Below are positions 54,340 through 63,357 of a stretch of DNA of 64,000 nucleotides, in pieces. The DNA comes from Micromonospora zingiberis (lineage in GTDB: Bacteria; Actinomycetota; Actinomycetes; Mycobacteriales; Micromonosporaceae): positions 124,001 to 188,000 of the forward strand of contig NZ_SJJR01000004.1 of NCBI RefSeq assembly GCF_004331455.1. The letters run 5' to 3'. A program made the translations under genes and the position numbers. Each line of letters begins with the position of its first letter. The first letter of the stretch is position 1. The notes below the pieces were generated by a model. The model made no database searches. It was not told the DNA's origin and was given only the letters and a program-made list of their open reading frames with translations.

Positions 54340-55373
54340 GCCGACTTCCACTGGCGGTTGCCGTCGACCGGGAACGAGGCGTCGTAGAGCTGCCGGAACG
54401 GCCGGGACAGCAGCCACTGCACCGCGCCGGTGGCCACCCCGGCCGTGATCGTCACGTTGACCACGAACTGCAGCCCGGCGAAGCCGACCAGGGACAGCAG
54501 CCCGTGACGGCGCAGGACGAATCGGTACATCCCGGCGTCGAAGGCCAGTGAGGCGGCGAGCAACCCGGCCGGCAGGACCAGCCCGGCGGGGCCGACCAGG
54601 ACCGGCAGCGCCAGCGCCGGCAGGCTGAAGAAGGCGGCGAGACTGCCCCAGGCGCGGGAGGCGGTCTCGAAGCCCTTGCCGAAGCGCCGGGCCCGCGCGT
54701 ACAGCGGAATTCTGAGCCGTCCCCGGTGGAACAGCTTGCGCAGCAGCCCGCGCAACTCGTGGTCGTGGTCGTGTCGCCCGCGCACCTCGGAGGTGAGCAG
54801 CATCCGGTACCGCCGGGTCAGCCGGTAGCCGTAGTCGACCTCCTCGGTCTGCCGCAGGGCCGGGTTGAACGGCCCGATCTCGTCGTACACGGCCCGTCTG
54901 ATCATGCACACGGCGGGGAAGAGGAACGACACGTCGCCTTCCGAGCTGATCGACCAGTAGTGGTACTGGAGCCCACGGTAGCGGGAGACCACGGTGTCGT
55001 GGAGCAACGGCTCGGCGTCCTGGATGCCGCAGACCGCACCGATGGCGGCATCCGCCTGGAGGATCCGTACCGCGTTGGCGATCGCGTCCGGCGCCAGCGC
55101 CAGGTCGGAGTCGACGTAGCAGATCAGCTCGCCCTGGGTGTGCGCGGCGCCGACGTTGCGGGCGGTGCCGCAGCCGCCGTTCGCGCCGGTGCTGACCACG
55201 CGGACGCCGAGCGCCTCGGCCACCGCGACGGACTGGTCGGTGCTGCAGTCGTCGACCATCAGCAACTCGATGTTCGGGTAGGTCTGGTCGAGGATCGACC
55301 GCAGGCAGAGATCCAGGGACTCGGCGTAGTTGTAGTTGGGCACGATCACCGAGACCAGGGGAAGGGCGTTCAT
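54336..55373 (-). CDS. Membrane GT2 glycosyltransferase
   Basis: A 345-residue enzyme. The GT-A fold starts VSVIVPNYNYAESL and has VDDCST, the DxD-like YVDSDLALAPDA and RQTEEVDYGYRL. Three C-terminal hydrophobic segments (from about 230) attach it to the membrane. HDHDHELRGLLRKLFHRG is shared with its two paralogues in the cluster. It is coupled by a four-base ATGA overlap to the preceding glycosyltransferase gene. The donor may be a nucleotide or polyprenyl-phosphate sugar; both are known in GT2. Confidence 0.92.
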   Translation of the reverse strand: MNALPLVSVIVPNYNYAESLDLCLRSILDQTYPNIELLMVDDCSTDQSVAVAEALGVRVVSTGANGGCGTARNVGAAHTQGELICYVDSDLALAPDAIANAVRILQADAAIGAVCGIQDAEPLLHDTVVSRYRGLQYHYWSISSEGDVSFLFPAVCMIRRAVYDEIGPFNPALRQTEEVDYGYRLTRRYRMLLTSEVRGRHDHDHELRGLLRKLFHRGRLRIPLYARARRFGKGFETASRAWGSLAAFFSLPALALPVLVGPAGLVLPAGLLAASLAFDAGMYRFVLRRHGLLSLVGFAGLQFVVNVTITAGVATGAVQWLLSRPFRQLYDASFPVDGNRQWKSA

Positions 55374-56383
55374 CGGGTGGCGACCTCCGGGCGGTCGTAG
55401 AGCCGACGGAATCGGCGTGAGGTCAGCCAGGCGACCACGCCGGAGGCCGCGGCGACCGCGATGACCAGGTTCAGGAAGAAGTGCATCGCAACGAAGTAGA
55501 CCAGAAACACCCAGCCACGTTCGGCCCGGACGAACCGGTACATCGGCAGATCACCGGCGACGAAGGCGGCGAACGCGGCCAGCGGCACCAGCAGGAACGC
55601 CGGGCCGAGCAGCACCGGCAGTACGAGGGCGAGCAGGGCCAGTCCGGCGGCGATGCTGACCCAGGCGCGGGGGCCGCTGCGCAGCCCGCCGGGGAACTCC
55701 GGCTTGCTCGCGTACATCGGGATGTGCAGAGCCGTACGGGTGAACACCTTGCGGACCAGCACCCCGAGTTCGTGGTCGTGGTCGTGCACGCCGCGCACCC
55801 GGGGGGAGAGCAGGATCTCGTAACGCTGCGCGAGCCGCATGCCGTAGTCGGCGTTCTCGGTCTCCCGCAGTCGGGGGTTGAAGGGGCCGATCTCGTGGAA
55901 CACCCGGGCCGGGATGGCCAGCAGCGCGGTGTACAGCGTCATGATCCGGCCCTCGTCGGCGATCAGCCAGTAGGACTGCTGGAGGCAGCGGTACTCCTCC
56001 AGCAGGCTGTCCCGGATCAGCGGCACCGGGTCGTAGTTGCCGCAGACCGCGCCGATCGCCGGGTCGGCGGTGAGCAGGTCGACCGCGTTGGCGACCGCGT
56101 CGGGGCGGGCCGCCACGTCGGAGTCGACGAAGAACAGGATCTCGCCCGACGCGACCGCCGCACCAAGGTTGCGGGCCGCGGCCGGGCCGCTGTTGCTCGG
56201 CGTACGCACGACCCGTGCCCCGTGGGCCTCGGCGACCGTGACCGAGTCGTCGGTGCTGCAGTCGTCCACCACGATGATTTCCAGTTGCGGGTACGTCTGC
56301 GCCCGCAGGGAGTCGAGGCAGAGGTGCAGCGCGCGGGCGTAGTTGTAGTTCGGCACGATGACCGACACCAGGGGAGGGCTCAT
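55370..56383 (-). CDS. Membrane GT2 glycosyltransferase
   Basis: A 337-residue enzyme, close paralogue of its neighbour (VSVIVPNYNYARALHLCLDS; FVDSDVAARPDA; RETENADYGMRLAQRY; HDHDHELGVLVRKVFTRT). It has three C-terminal membrane segments. ATG 56383 overlaps the stop of the UbiA gene (ATGA). Tandem duplication probably produced this pair, so the product may contain two different or repeated residues. Confidence 0.92.
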   Translation of the reverse strand: MSPPLVSVIVPNYNYARALHLCLDSLRAQTYPQLEIIVVDDCSTDDSVTVAEAHGARVVRTPSNSGPAAARNLGAAVASGEILFFVDSDVAARPDAVANAVDLLTADPAIGAVCGNYDPVPLIRDSLLEEYRCLQQSYWLIADEGRIMTLYTALLAIPARVFHEIGPFNPRLRETENADYGMRLAQRYEILLSPRVRGVHDHDHELGVLVRKVFTRTALHIPMYASKPEFPGGLRSGPRAWVSIAAGLALLALVLPVLLGPAFLLVPLAAFAAFVAGDLPMYRFVRAERGWVFLVYFVAMHFFLNLVIAVAAASGVVAWLTSRRFRRLYDRPEVATR

Positions 56384-57348
56384 CTTTCCGTCCAGGTCAG
56401 CAGGTGTGGATAACGGGCGTTGATCTGTGCCACGGCCAGCACGACACCGACCAGGACGGCGCACCCGACGATCGTCCGGTCGCGCAGCAGGATCCGGATC
56501 GGGTCGCCGCCGGTACGCAGCACGAGTACCGCCTGCAGGTACCGGAACGCGGCCAGCAGCCCGAGCGGTACGACGAGCACCAGGACGATCGGCGGGTAGG
56601 CGTCGATCGGCGCGTCGATGTGCAGGTAGAGCAGGAAGGTGGTGCCGGTCAGGGTCGTGGTGAGGCCGAGCAGGTGGTCGGCGAGCAGCAGGTTGTATCC
56701 GTGCAGGGCGGGTCGGTGCGGGGTACCCAGGGCGGCCAGTTCGTGTCGGCGTTTGCCGAGGATGAGTACCAGGCAGCCGCTGAACACCGCGGTCAGCAGC
56801 AGGCTGGAGGGCACCGTTTCGGTGGCGGCGTAGCCCTGTAGGACCCGCAGCACGAAGCCGGTGGAGACCACGCAGACGTCCAGCAGCGGCAGGTGCTTGA
56901 GCCAGCGGCTGTAGGCGGTGCTCAGGGCCAGGTAGGCGAGCAGCGGCCACCAGTCCATCGCCGGACCGCCGACGGTCAGTGCGACCAGCACGGCGGCGAG
57001 CAGGCCCGCGTACGCCCAGGCCACCGGGACCGGGACGTGCCCGGCGGCGATCGGGCGGTGTCGTTTCTGCGGATGGGCCCGGTCCAGGTGACGGTCGGCG
57101 ATGTCGTTGACGACGTAGATCACCGAGGAGGCGAGCGTGAAGGCGGCCACCGCCCAGGCGCACCGCCACAGCGCCGTGGTGGTCCAGACCGGGGTGTCCA
57201 CCAGGGCCAGCGGCACGGCGAACAGGTTCTTGACGACATGGCCCGGTCGGGCGAGGGCGAGCAGGTGGCGCAGCAGCAGCGGCAGGCGTGCGACGCGTTT
57301 GGGGGTGACCGGGGCGATCGGCTCCACCACGGTCTCGGCGGCGGTCAT
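56380..57348 (-). CDS. UbiA-type decaprenyl-phosphate phosphoribosyltransferase-like enzyme
   Basis: A 322-residue membrane protein with about eight or nine helices. The first aspartate-rich motif NDIADRHLDRAHPQKRHRPI (81-100) matches the NDxxDxxxDxxHPxKRxRPI signature of mycobacterial Rv3806c, which transfers phosphoribose from PRPP to decaprenyl phosphate. The second motif is around YSRWLKHLPLLDVCVVSTGF. ATG 57348 fits; codons further upstream lack coding character. It is not next to the usual arabinogalactan genes. It probably supplies polyprenyl-phospho-pentose for this cluster. Confidence 0.88.
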   Translation of the reverse strand: MTAAETVVEPIAPVTPKRVARLPLLLRHLLALARPGHVVKNLFAVPLALVDTPVWTTTALWRCAWAVAAFTLASSVIYVVNDIADRHLDRAHPQKRHRPIAAGHVPVPVAWAYAGLLAAVLVALTVGGPAMDWWPLLAYLALSTAYSRWLKHLPLLDVCVVSTGFVLRVLQGYAATETVPSSLLLTAVFSGCLVLILGKRRHELAALGTPHRPALHGYNLLLADHLLGLTTTLTGTTFLLYLHIDAPIDAYPPIVLVLVVPLGLLAAFRYLQAVLVLRTGGDPIRILLRDRTIVGCAVLVGVVLAVAQINARYPHLLTWTER

Positions 57349-57358
57349 CGTGGCCCCG

Positions 57359-58375
57359 TCAGAAGAAGATTCTCGTGGCGGCCAGGGCACCCTGCCGCCA
57401 GGGGTCACGGCTGGTCCGGCCGTCGCGGGCCGGTTGGTCGCGGAGCCGCTCGACCCGCCACCATTCGTAGGTACGCAGGATGGCGTCCTGGTTGGACAGT
57501 TTCGGGCGGAAACCCAGCCGGTGCCGGGCCTTGTCGATGCTGACGTACGAGTCGGCCATCAGCTTGTGCAGCAGCCGGCCGTAGACGGGGGAGAGGCGGC
57601 TGCGTTCCAGCAGGCTGAGTGCGGCGAGCGCCGGCCGGGCGGGCAGCGAGACCACCCGCCGGCCGTGGCCGGCGGCATCCAGGACGGCCTGGAAATCCTC
57701 CCGCAGGGTGCCGAAGCGCTCGGCGGCGAGGTTGTACGTGTCGTTGGCGACGTCGTCGGGGGCATGCAGGACGGTGACCACCGCGTCCACGAGGTCGTCC
57801 ACGGCGAACATCTGGATCCGGACGTCGCCACGCCCGAGGACCGGGAAGTTGCGGCCCTCCTCGGCCCACTCGAAGAGCATGGCGAACAGGCCCATCCGTC
57901 CGGGGCCGAGGAAGGTCTTGGGGCGCAGCACCGCCACCGGCAGGCCGTCGGCGCGGTGCCGCTCGGCGATCTCCTCGGCGGCGGCCTTGGCCGCGCTGTA
58001 GGTGTCGACCGGTCTGCGCGGATGCTCCTCCGGGGTGGGCACCTGTTTCGGCAGCCCGTAGACGGCCGTCGAGGAGACGTGCAGGACCCGGGCCACCCGG
58101 GCCCGTCGCGCCGCGTCGAACACGCTGCGCGTCCCGTCGACGGTGATCGACCGGATCTGGTCGGCGGGGTAGCTGGGCAGCGCCGCCGCGCAGTGGATCA
58201 CGACGCTGGCGTCGGCGAAGGCCCGGTCCAGCAGACTGCCGTCGCGGATGTCCCCGACGTGGCTGACCGTGGTCTCGGGCCGGAGGTCGACGCCGTGGAC
58301 CTGGTGGCCGTCGGCGGCGAGGCGTTCGGCGAGCCGGGAGCCGAGCATCCCGGCGGCGCCGGTGATCGTGATCAC
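57359..58375 (-). CDS. NAD-dependent epimerase/dehydratase family protein
   Basis: A 338-residue extended SDR. The Rossmann motif TGAAGMLGSRLAERLA is at the N-terminus and the catalytic YSAAKAAAEE about residue 139-148, with Ser in HVSSTAVYG. GTG 58375 overlaps the aminotransferase stop as GTGA; a second GTG lies just before it. The family includes sugar-nucleotide epimerases, dehydratases and reductases as well as non-sugar oxidoreductases. Here it could act on the polyprenyl pentose or a nucleotide sugar. Confidence 0.9.
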   Translation of the reverse strand: MITITGAAGMLGSRLAERLAADGHQVHGVDLRPETTVSHVGDIRDGSLLDRAFADASVVIHCAAALPSYPADQIRSITVDGTRSVFDAARRARVARVLHVSSTAVYGLPKQVPTPEEHPRRPVDTYSAAKAAAEEIAERHRADGLPVAVLRPKTFLGPGRMGLFAMLFEWAEEGRNFPVLGRGDVRIQMFAVDDLVDAVVTVLHAPDDVANDTYNLAAERFGTLREDFQAVLDAAGHGRRVVSLPARPALAALSLLERSRLSPVYGRLLHKLMADSYVSIDKARHRLGFRPKLSNQDAILRTYEWWRVERLRDQPARDGRTSRDPWRQGALAATRIFF

Positions 58376-59781
58376 CACAGCGACCCCACCTTCTGCGCGA
58401 CGAACCGGGTGACCAGCCGGGTCAGCCCCTGGCCGAGCACCTCGTCGAGGGCGTCCACCGCGCGCTGCGCGTCGGCCGGCTCGGTGACCAGCGAGGGGCC
58501 GATGACCAGCGGGTTGAGGCCGTTGAGCGTGTAGTAGGTGAAGATGTCGTGGTCCCGGTAGAGCGCGTTGATGACGGCGCAGGTCACCAGCTTCGCCTTG
58601 AACCGGGGGTCGCGGGCCATCCCCGCCGGGGCGAGCCGGGCCACCAGGTCGAGGATCTTCGGCCCGCCGTCGATGTGTACGCCCCAGAGCGCCCCGGCAC
58701 CGGCCACCCGACCGACCGCCTCCGGGTGTTCCTTGGCCAGCCGGTTGAGGGCGGGTTCGAGGACCCGCTCCAGTGCCCGCGCCCGCGCCGGGTAGTCGTC
58801 CTCCACCACGATGTTGATGGCCTCGATGGCGGTGACGCACTCCTCGCCCATGCCGTAGTAGGTGGTGCTGGTGCTCTGGAGCAGCGCGTCGGTGAGGTTG
58901 TCGTACGCCCGGCGGAACACCGGCTTGCGAGCCACGAAGGCCGATATGGACGACTTGCCGCCGCCGAAGGATTTGCTCGTGGTGAGCACGTCCGGTATCA
59001 GATCCGGATAGCGCATGAAGTAGAAGAGGCTGCCCGTCTTGCCCCAACCGGTGTAGATCTCGTCGAAGATGAGCACGATGTCGTGCCGGTCGCACAGATC
59101 GCGTACCCCACGAAGGAAATCTTCGTCGCACCACTGAATGGTGGAGGCGCTGAACGGTTCGACGATGAGGGCATACACGTCGCCCGGATGCTGCTCGATA
59201 GCCGACCGGACGGAATCCAGATCCCCGTACGTGAATGGGACGATTCCCGGAATTGTCGGAAAGTTGAAGTGTGGCTGTCCGGTGAGTCCACCGGAACCGA
59301 GCAACTTCCCGTGGAAACCGCAGTCCGCGCGAAGGATGGTTCCGCGGCGACCGCCGTGGTATTTGTACGCGAGCTTCACCGCGCCCTCGACCGCCTCGGC
59401 CCCGGAGTTGGGCAAAAACGACATGGAGAGGTCGCCGGGCAACAGCTGGGCCAGGTTGTGGCCGAGCGCCGCGAGATAGGGAGAAAAGTACGTCTTGTGT
59501 ACTTCCATCCGCCGGCGCTCGGCGAACCGTTGCCGGGCCGCCACGATCCGTGGATGGTTGTGGCCGTGGTTGAGTACCCCGACCCCGCCGGTGAGGTCGA
59601 GGATGCGTCGGCCGTCCCGTAGGACCAGGTAGGCGCCCTCGGCGCTGTCCACCAAATCCCGGCCGAACCCGAACGACGTCATCAGATTGACCTGGCTCGC
59701 GTTCACGTACTGCCGATAGAGGTCGTGCACCTCACGAACGGTGAACCGCTCGCATTCCTCGATACTGACGAGATTGGGCAT
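58372..59781 (-). CDS. Class III pyridoxal-phosphate aminotransferase
   Basis: A 469-residue aminotransferase. The PLP lysine is Lys270 in VLTTSKSFGGGKSS, preceded by Asp240 in LIFDEIYTGWGKTG; the substrate domain has NHGHNHPRI and SGAEAVEGAVKLAYK. It is the first gene of the minus-strand arm of the cluster. The nearest known groups act on omega-amino acids, ornithine derivatives or putrescine, although some install amino groups on sugars and cyclitols. The substrate is therefore open. It is divergent from the GT gene at 59960 across a 178-base promoter. Confidence 0.92.
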   Translation of the reverse strand: MPNLVSIEECERFTVREVHDLYRQYVNASQVNLMTSFGFGRDLVDSAEGAYLVLRDGRRILDLTGGVGVLNHGHNHPRIVAARQRFAERRRMEVHKTYFSPYLAALGHNLAQLLPGDLSMSFLPNSGAEAVEGAVKLAYKYHGGRRGTILRADCGFHGKLLGSGGLTGQPHFNFPTIPGIVPFTYGDLDSVRSAIEQHPGDVYALIVEPFSASTIQWCDEDFLRGVRDLCDRHDIVLIFDEIYTGWGKTGSLFYFMRYPDLIPDVLTTSKSFGGGKSSISAFVARKPVFRRAYDNLTDALLQSTSTTYYGMGEECVTAIEAINIVVEDDYPARARALERVLEPALNRLAKEHPEAVGRVAGAGALWGVHIDGGPKILDLVARLAPAGMARDPRFKAKLVTCAVINALYRDHDIFTYYTLNGLNPLVIGPSLVTEPADAQRAVDALDEVLGQGLTRLVTRFVAQKVGSLW

Positions 59782-59959
59782 GTCGCGACGCTATCTATTG
59801 GCCCGCGATCTTTCCTGAACCGGCGCTGGACGCAACCTTGACTACGCAAGGCAACCCTTGCGTGGCGGGGTGCCGCTCGATAGCTTGGTCAAGGCGCAAC
59901 ACAATTGCTGCCGGTCAATTCCTTCGCGCATTATCCAACCCCCCGTTGAGGTGCTCGTC
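59782..59959. promoter_or_regulatory. Divergent cluster promoter with repeat sites
   Basis: The 178-base gap between the aminotransferase and GT genes contains CGCAAGG (59845-59851) and CCTTGCG (59856-59862) as a palindrome. Two near copies of CAACCTTG/CAACCCTTG stand about 20 bases apart (59833-59840 and 59852-59860). GTCAAGGCGCAAC at 59888-59900 is the reverse of a related element. This is a plausible site for the SARP regulator, which binds direct repeats near -35. Confidence 0.5.
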
Positions 59960-60961
59960 ATGCCGCCGACGGTGTCGGTCATCGTTCCCACCCACAACAG
60001 CTCGAAGACCCTGGGGGCGTGCCTCGAGGCGATCCACCGGCAACGACACCCGGTGACCGAGGTCATCGTCGTCGACGACGCCAGCACCGACGACACCCGC
60101 GCGGTCGCCCAACGGTTTCCGTGCCGGCTGCTGGTCACCGACCGCAACGCCGGGCCCGCCGCTGCCCGCAACCGTGGCATCCAGGCCAGCACCGGCGAGC
60201 TGATCTTCTTCCTCGACTCCGACTGCGCACCGGAACCGGACGCGTTGGGCAACGCCCTCGCCATCCTCCGCGACCAACCGGACGTCGCCTGCGTACACGG
60301 CATCTACGCGCTCGAACCACTGATCGACGACGGCCCCGTCGAGGCGTACCGGCTGGTGCACGGGCACTACTGGCGGCTGCGCAACGTCGGGCGGGTACGC
60401 ACCACCCTCTTCGCGGTCTGCCTCATCCGGCGCGAGGTGTTCACCACGGTCGGCCTCTTCGACGAGAAGCTGCGCGCCTCCGAGGACGTCGAACTCGGCG
60501 ACCGGATGGGCGACCGGTACGGCATCGTCCTAACCGACACGGTGGTCTGCCGGCACGACGACGACAGCCGGCTCGGCGCACTGCTGCGCAAGCAGTTCCG
60601 CCGCTCACAGCTGCTGATCCCGGTGGCCCTGGCCGAACGCGGGCCGGCCGGGATCCGCGCCAACACCATGGCCGGCCTGCTCACCGCGACGCTGGTGCCG
60701 GCAGCCCTGCCGACGGCGCTGCTCACCGGCGGCTGGCCGGTGCTGTCCCTGCTGTTCTTCGGGCTGTTCATGGTCGCCGAACCCGGCCTGCTGCGGTTCG
60801 TCCTGCGTCGGCGGGGGCCCGCGTTCACCGGCTTCTTCTTCGGCGTGCACCTGCTGGTCCAGCTCGCCGTCGTCACCGGAGCCGTGGTGGGCGGCTTGCG
60901 TCACCTCGCCGACCGTGACTTCGGACCGACCCGGGCGACCACCGCGAAGACGTCCCGATGA
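59960..60961 (+). CDS. Membrane GT2 glycosyltransferase
   Basis: A 333-residue GT2 enzyme, third paralogue of the cluster: VSVIVPTHNSSKTLGACLEA at the start, FLDSDCAPEPDA as DxD, RASEDVELGDRMGDRY and CRHDDDSRLGALLRKQFRRS. Three C-terminal hydrophobic segments follow. ATG 59960 has GAGG eight bases before it, so the longer upstream frame was rejected. It overlaps the deacetylase gene by four bases. Confidence 0.92.
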   Translation: MPPTVSVIVPTHNSSKTLGACLEAIHRQRHPVTEVIVVDDASTDDTRAVAQRFPCRLLVTDRNAGPAAARNRGIQASTGELIFFLDSDCAPEPDALGNALAILRDQPDVACVHGIYALEPLIDDGPVEAYRLVHGHYWRLRNVGRVRTTLFAVCLIRREVFTTVGLFDEKLRASEDVELGDRMGDRYGIVLTDTVVCRHDDDSRLGALLRKQFRRSQLLIPVALAERGPAGIRANTMAGLLTATLVPAALPTALLTGGWPVLSLLFFGLFMVAEPGLLRFVLRRRGPAFTGFFFGVHLLVQLAVVTGAVVGGLRHLADRDFGPTRATTAKTSR

Positions 60962-61671
60962 ACGGCCGACGAGGACCTGCCCGGCTCTGTTCGCACCTGC
61001 ACGCCCAGGCACTGCACTACCTGCTCTTCGCCTACCGTGGTGGGCAGGCGCTGCGCCGCCGTCCCACGCCCGGCGGCCCGCACTGGCCCGCCTTCGGCCT
61101 GGCCGGCGAGGAGATCGCGCTCACCGTCGACGACGGCCCGCACCCGAGGTGGACCCCGCCGCTGCTCGACCTGCTGGACCGGCACGGCGTACGGGCCACC
61201 TTCTTCCTCATCGGTGACCGGGTGCGGGAGCGGCCGGACCTGGCCCGCCAGGTGCAGGCCGCCGGTCACCTGATCGGAAACCACTCGATGTCGCATCCGC
61301 AGCCGTTCGCCGCGCTCACCCGGCACGAACTCCGGACGCAGATCGAGCACACCCAACGTGAGATCGAAGACGCCGTCGGGGTCACCCCGCGGCTGTTCCG
61401 CGCGCCCGGCGGCAACTGGTCGCCGACGGTCCTGCGGACCACCGCCGCACTCGGCCTCACCCCGGTCGACTGGACGGTCAATCCCAGCGACTGGCGTAGT
61501 CCCGGCGTCCCCCGGATCGTTCGGACCCTGTCGCGGACCCGGCCCGGGCAGATCGTGCTCTGTCACGACGGCGGCGGTGACCGCTCGCAGACCATCGCGG
61601 CCCTGGCCGAGGTGCTGCCGCGACTGACCGCGCGTGGGCTGCGCTTCGTCACCGTCGCGGACCAGCGGTAG
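60958..61671 (+). CDS. NodB-type polysaccharide deacetylase
   Basis: A 237-residue CE4 enzyme. Motif 1 is LTVDDGPHP (the usual Phe replaced by Val), motif 2 HSMSHP with the metal histidines, motif 3 RAPGGNWS and the late LCHDGGG. There is no export signal, but a basic start may interact with the membrane. Coupled by ATGA to the GT gene. It probably removes acetyl from an N-acetylated sugar after transfer, creating a free amine. Confidence 0.92.
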   Translation: MNGRRGPARLCSHLHAQALHYLLFAYRGGQALRRRPTPGGPHWPAFGLAGEEIALTVDDGPHPRWTPPLLDLLDRHGVRATFFLIGDRVRERPDLARQVQAAGHLIGNHSMSHPQPFAALTRHELRTQIEHTQREIEDAVGVTPRLFRAPGGNWSPTVLRTTAALGLTPVDWTVNPSDWRSPGVPRIVRTLSRTRPGQIVLCHDGGGDRSQTIAALAEVLPRLTARGLRFVTVADQR

Positions 61672-61855
61672 CCGCCGTGGACGCCGCCATGGCCTCCTGG
61701 GCACGTCGGACGCCGATCACACGTCAATCCGTCGACTCACCGGTCCCGCCGATCCGCCCCCGACGCCGTGGGTGCCCGGAGCCCGGACAGAGCCGTCGAG
61801 AAAGTGCCGAGCCGGGTCGTGACACCCCGGCCGAGCTGGGTGGGAGAGACACCTG

Positions 61856-62662
61856 ATGGCGCAAGATGAACTGTCCATACTGCTCCTGGGGCCGGTGCGG
61901 GCCTGCCGGGGCGACACTCTGCTGTACCTGGGCACGCCTCGGCAACGGGAAGTCCTCGCGGTGTTGGCGATGCGCAGCGGCATGGTGATGTCGGTCGCCC
62001 AGATCGTCGAGGCGATCTGGGTCGGCCGGCGGCCCGACTCGGTGGAGAACATGGTGCACACCTATATCGGCCGGCTGCGCCGAGCGCTCGAACCGCCCGG
62101 CCACCGGCCGGCCCTGGCCCGGGTGCTCCGCTCCACCCGACCGGGTTACACCCTCGACATCCCGGCCGACGCGGTGGACACCATCCGCTTCGAACAGGAC
62201 GTGCGGGGCGCCCGCGCCGCCCGCTCCCAGGCGGACCTGCCCCGGTCGCTCTACCTGTTCCAGCGGGGTCTCACCCGCTGGTCCGGTCGGGCGTTGCACG
62301 AGGCCACCGGGCCGCTGGCCGAGGCCGAACGCATCCGGCTGGCCGAGCTGCGCCAGGACGTGCTGGAGGAGATGACCGGGGTCCGGCTCCTGCTCGGTGA
62401 CATCGAGAACGTGGTCGCCGAACTGCGCTGGATGCTGGCCGAGCACCCGATGCGGGAGCGGCTGTGGGAGCTGCTGCTCATCGCGCTCGGGCAGACCTCC
62501 CGGCGGGCGGAGGCGCTCACCGCCTTCCAGGACGCCCGGACCACACTGGCCGACCGGCTCGGCGTGGAACCGGGACACCGCCTCCAGGATCTGCACCGCC
62601 GGCTGCTGCGCAGCGAACCGGTGACGGTGTGGCCGTGGTGGGAGCGGCGGGTCCCGGTCTGA
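61856..62662 (+). CDS. SARP-type transcriptional activator
   Basis: A 268-residue regulator of the AfsR/DnrI/RedD class. The winged-helix domain occupies about residues 20-100 (QREVLAVLAMRSGMVMSVAQ; VENMVHTYIGRLRRALE; STRPGYTLDI) and the bacterial transcriptional activation domain about 110-255. No NB-ARC/TPR part is present, so it is a short SARP. A GGGAGAG ribosome site precedes the ATG. SARPs typically switch on secondary-metabolite clusters, which supports treating the neighbouring glycan genes as specialised metabolism. Confidence 0.93.
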   Translation: MAQDELSILLLGPVRACRGDTLLYLGTPRQREVLAVLAMRSGMVMSVAQIVEAIWVGRRPDSVENMVHTYIGRLRRALEPPGHRPALARVLRSTRPGYTLDIPADAVDTIRFEQDVRGARAARSQADLPRSLYLFQRGLTRWSGRALHEATGPLAEAERIRLAELRQDVLEEMTGVRLLLGDIENVVAELRWMLAEHPMRERLWELLLIALGQTSRRAEALTAFQDARTTLADRLGVEPGHRLQDLHRRLLRSEPVTVWPWWERRVPV

Positions 62663-62669
62663 GTGGCGG

Positions 62670-63293
62670 TCACGGCCCGGCGACGGCGGCGGGGGTGAGG
62701 ACGAAGAAGGCACCGGGGCCGGCCTCGCCGGCCTCCGGCGGCTGCCAGGTGGTGACGTCGAGCCCGCAGCCCCGGATCACCGCCACGAACTCCCGGGACC
62801 GCTGCACGTCGTAGATCTGCACGAGGATCCGGCCCCGGGTGGTGAGCAGCCCCGGCAACCGGCGCAGCAGATCCGCCGCCTCCGCCACCGAGAGGTAGTA
62901 GATGACCTCGCGCAGCAGGATGGCGTCGTACCGGTCCGGTGGGACGTATGTCCGGATGTCGGCCACCGCGTACGACGCGTCCGCCCGGTCGAGCGACCGG
63001 GCCGTCTCGATCGCCCGGCGGCTGATGTCCACCCCGTGGTAGTGCCGGTACCGGCCGCGCGAGAGGGCGAGGTTGGCGCTGGTGCCACAGCCCAGGTCGA
63101 GGATCCTCGGGTGCGGTGCCCACGTCTCGATCAGGGACAGCGGCACGCCGCCGTCGCCGGTCTCGTCGAGGTAGCCCCAGAGACCCAGCGCGTACTGGAC
63201 GTCCCAGAGGGCCGCGTTCAGCCGTGGGCTGCGCCGCACCAGCGCCCGGACGGGCGCGCCGACCCGACCCGCCATCGTCCTCAGCTTCGACAC
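62670..63293 (-). CDS. SAM-dependent methyltransferase
   Basis: A protein of about 207 residues with the class I fold: SAM motif ILDLGCGTSANLAL, acidic strand 2 HYHGVDISRR, and ILLREVIYYLS as motif 4. The N-terminal helix (RALVRRSPRLNAALWDVQY) has no membrane segment. GTG 63293 is used; ATG 63275 is another possible start. It ends seven bases after the convergent SARP stop. The substrate is unknown, perhaps a sugar hydroxyl or small molecule of the cluster. Confidence 0.85.
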   Translation of the reverse strand: MSKLRTMAGRVGAPVRALVRRSPRLNAALWDVQYALGLWGYLDETGDGGVPLSLIETWAPHPRILDLGCGTSANLALSRGRYRHYHGVDISRRAIETARSLDRADASYAVADIRTYVPPDRYDAILLREVIYYLSVAEAADLLRRLPGLLTTRGRILVQIYDVQRSREFVAVIRGCGLDVTTWQPPEAGEAGPGAFFVLTPAAVAGP

Positions 63294-63357
63294 GATGTCA
63301 CCGACCTCTCTCTGCCGCCGTGGCGATCCGGCGGTCGTAAATGCTGGCGGGGCCCGG

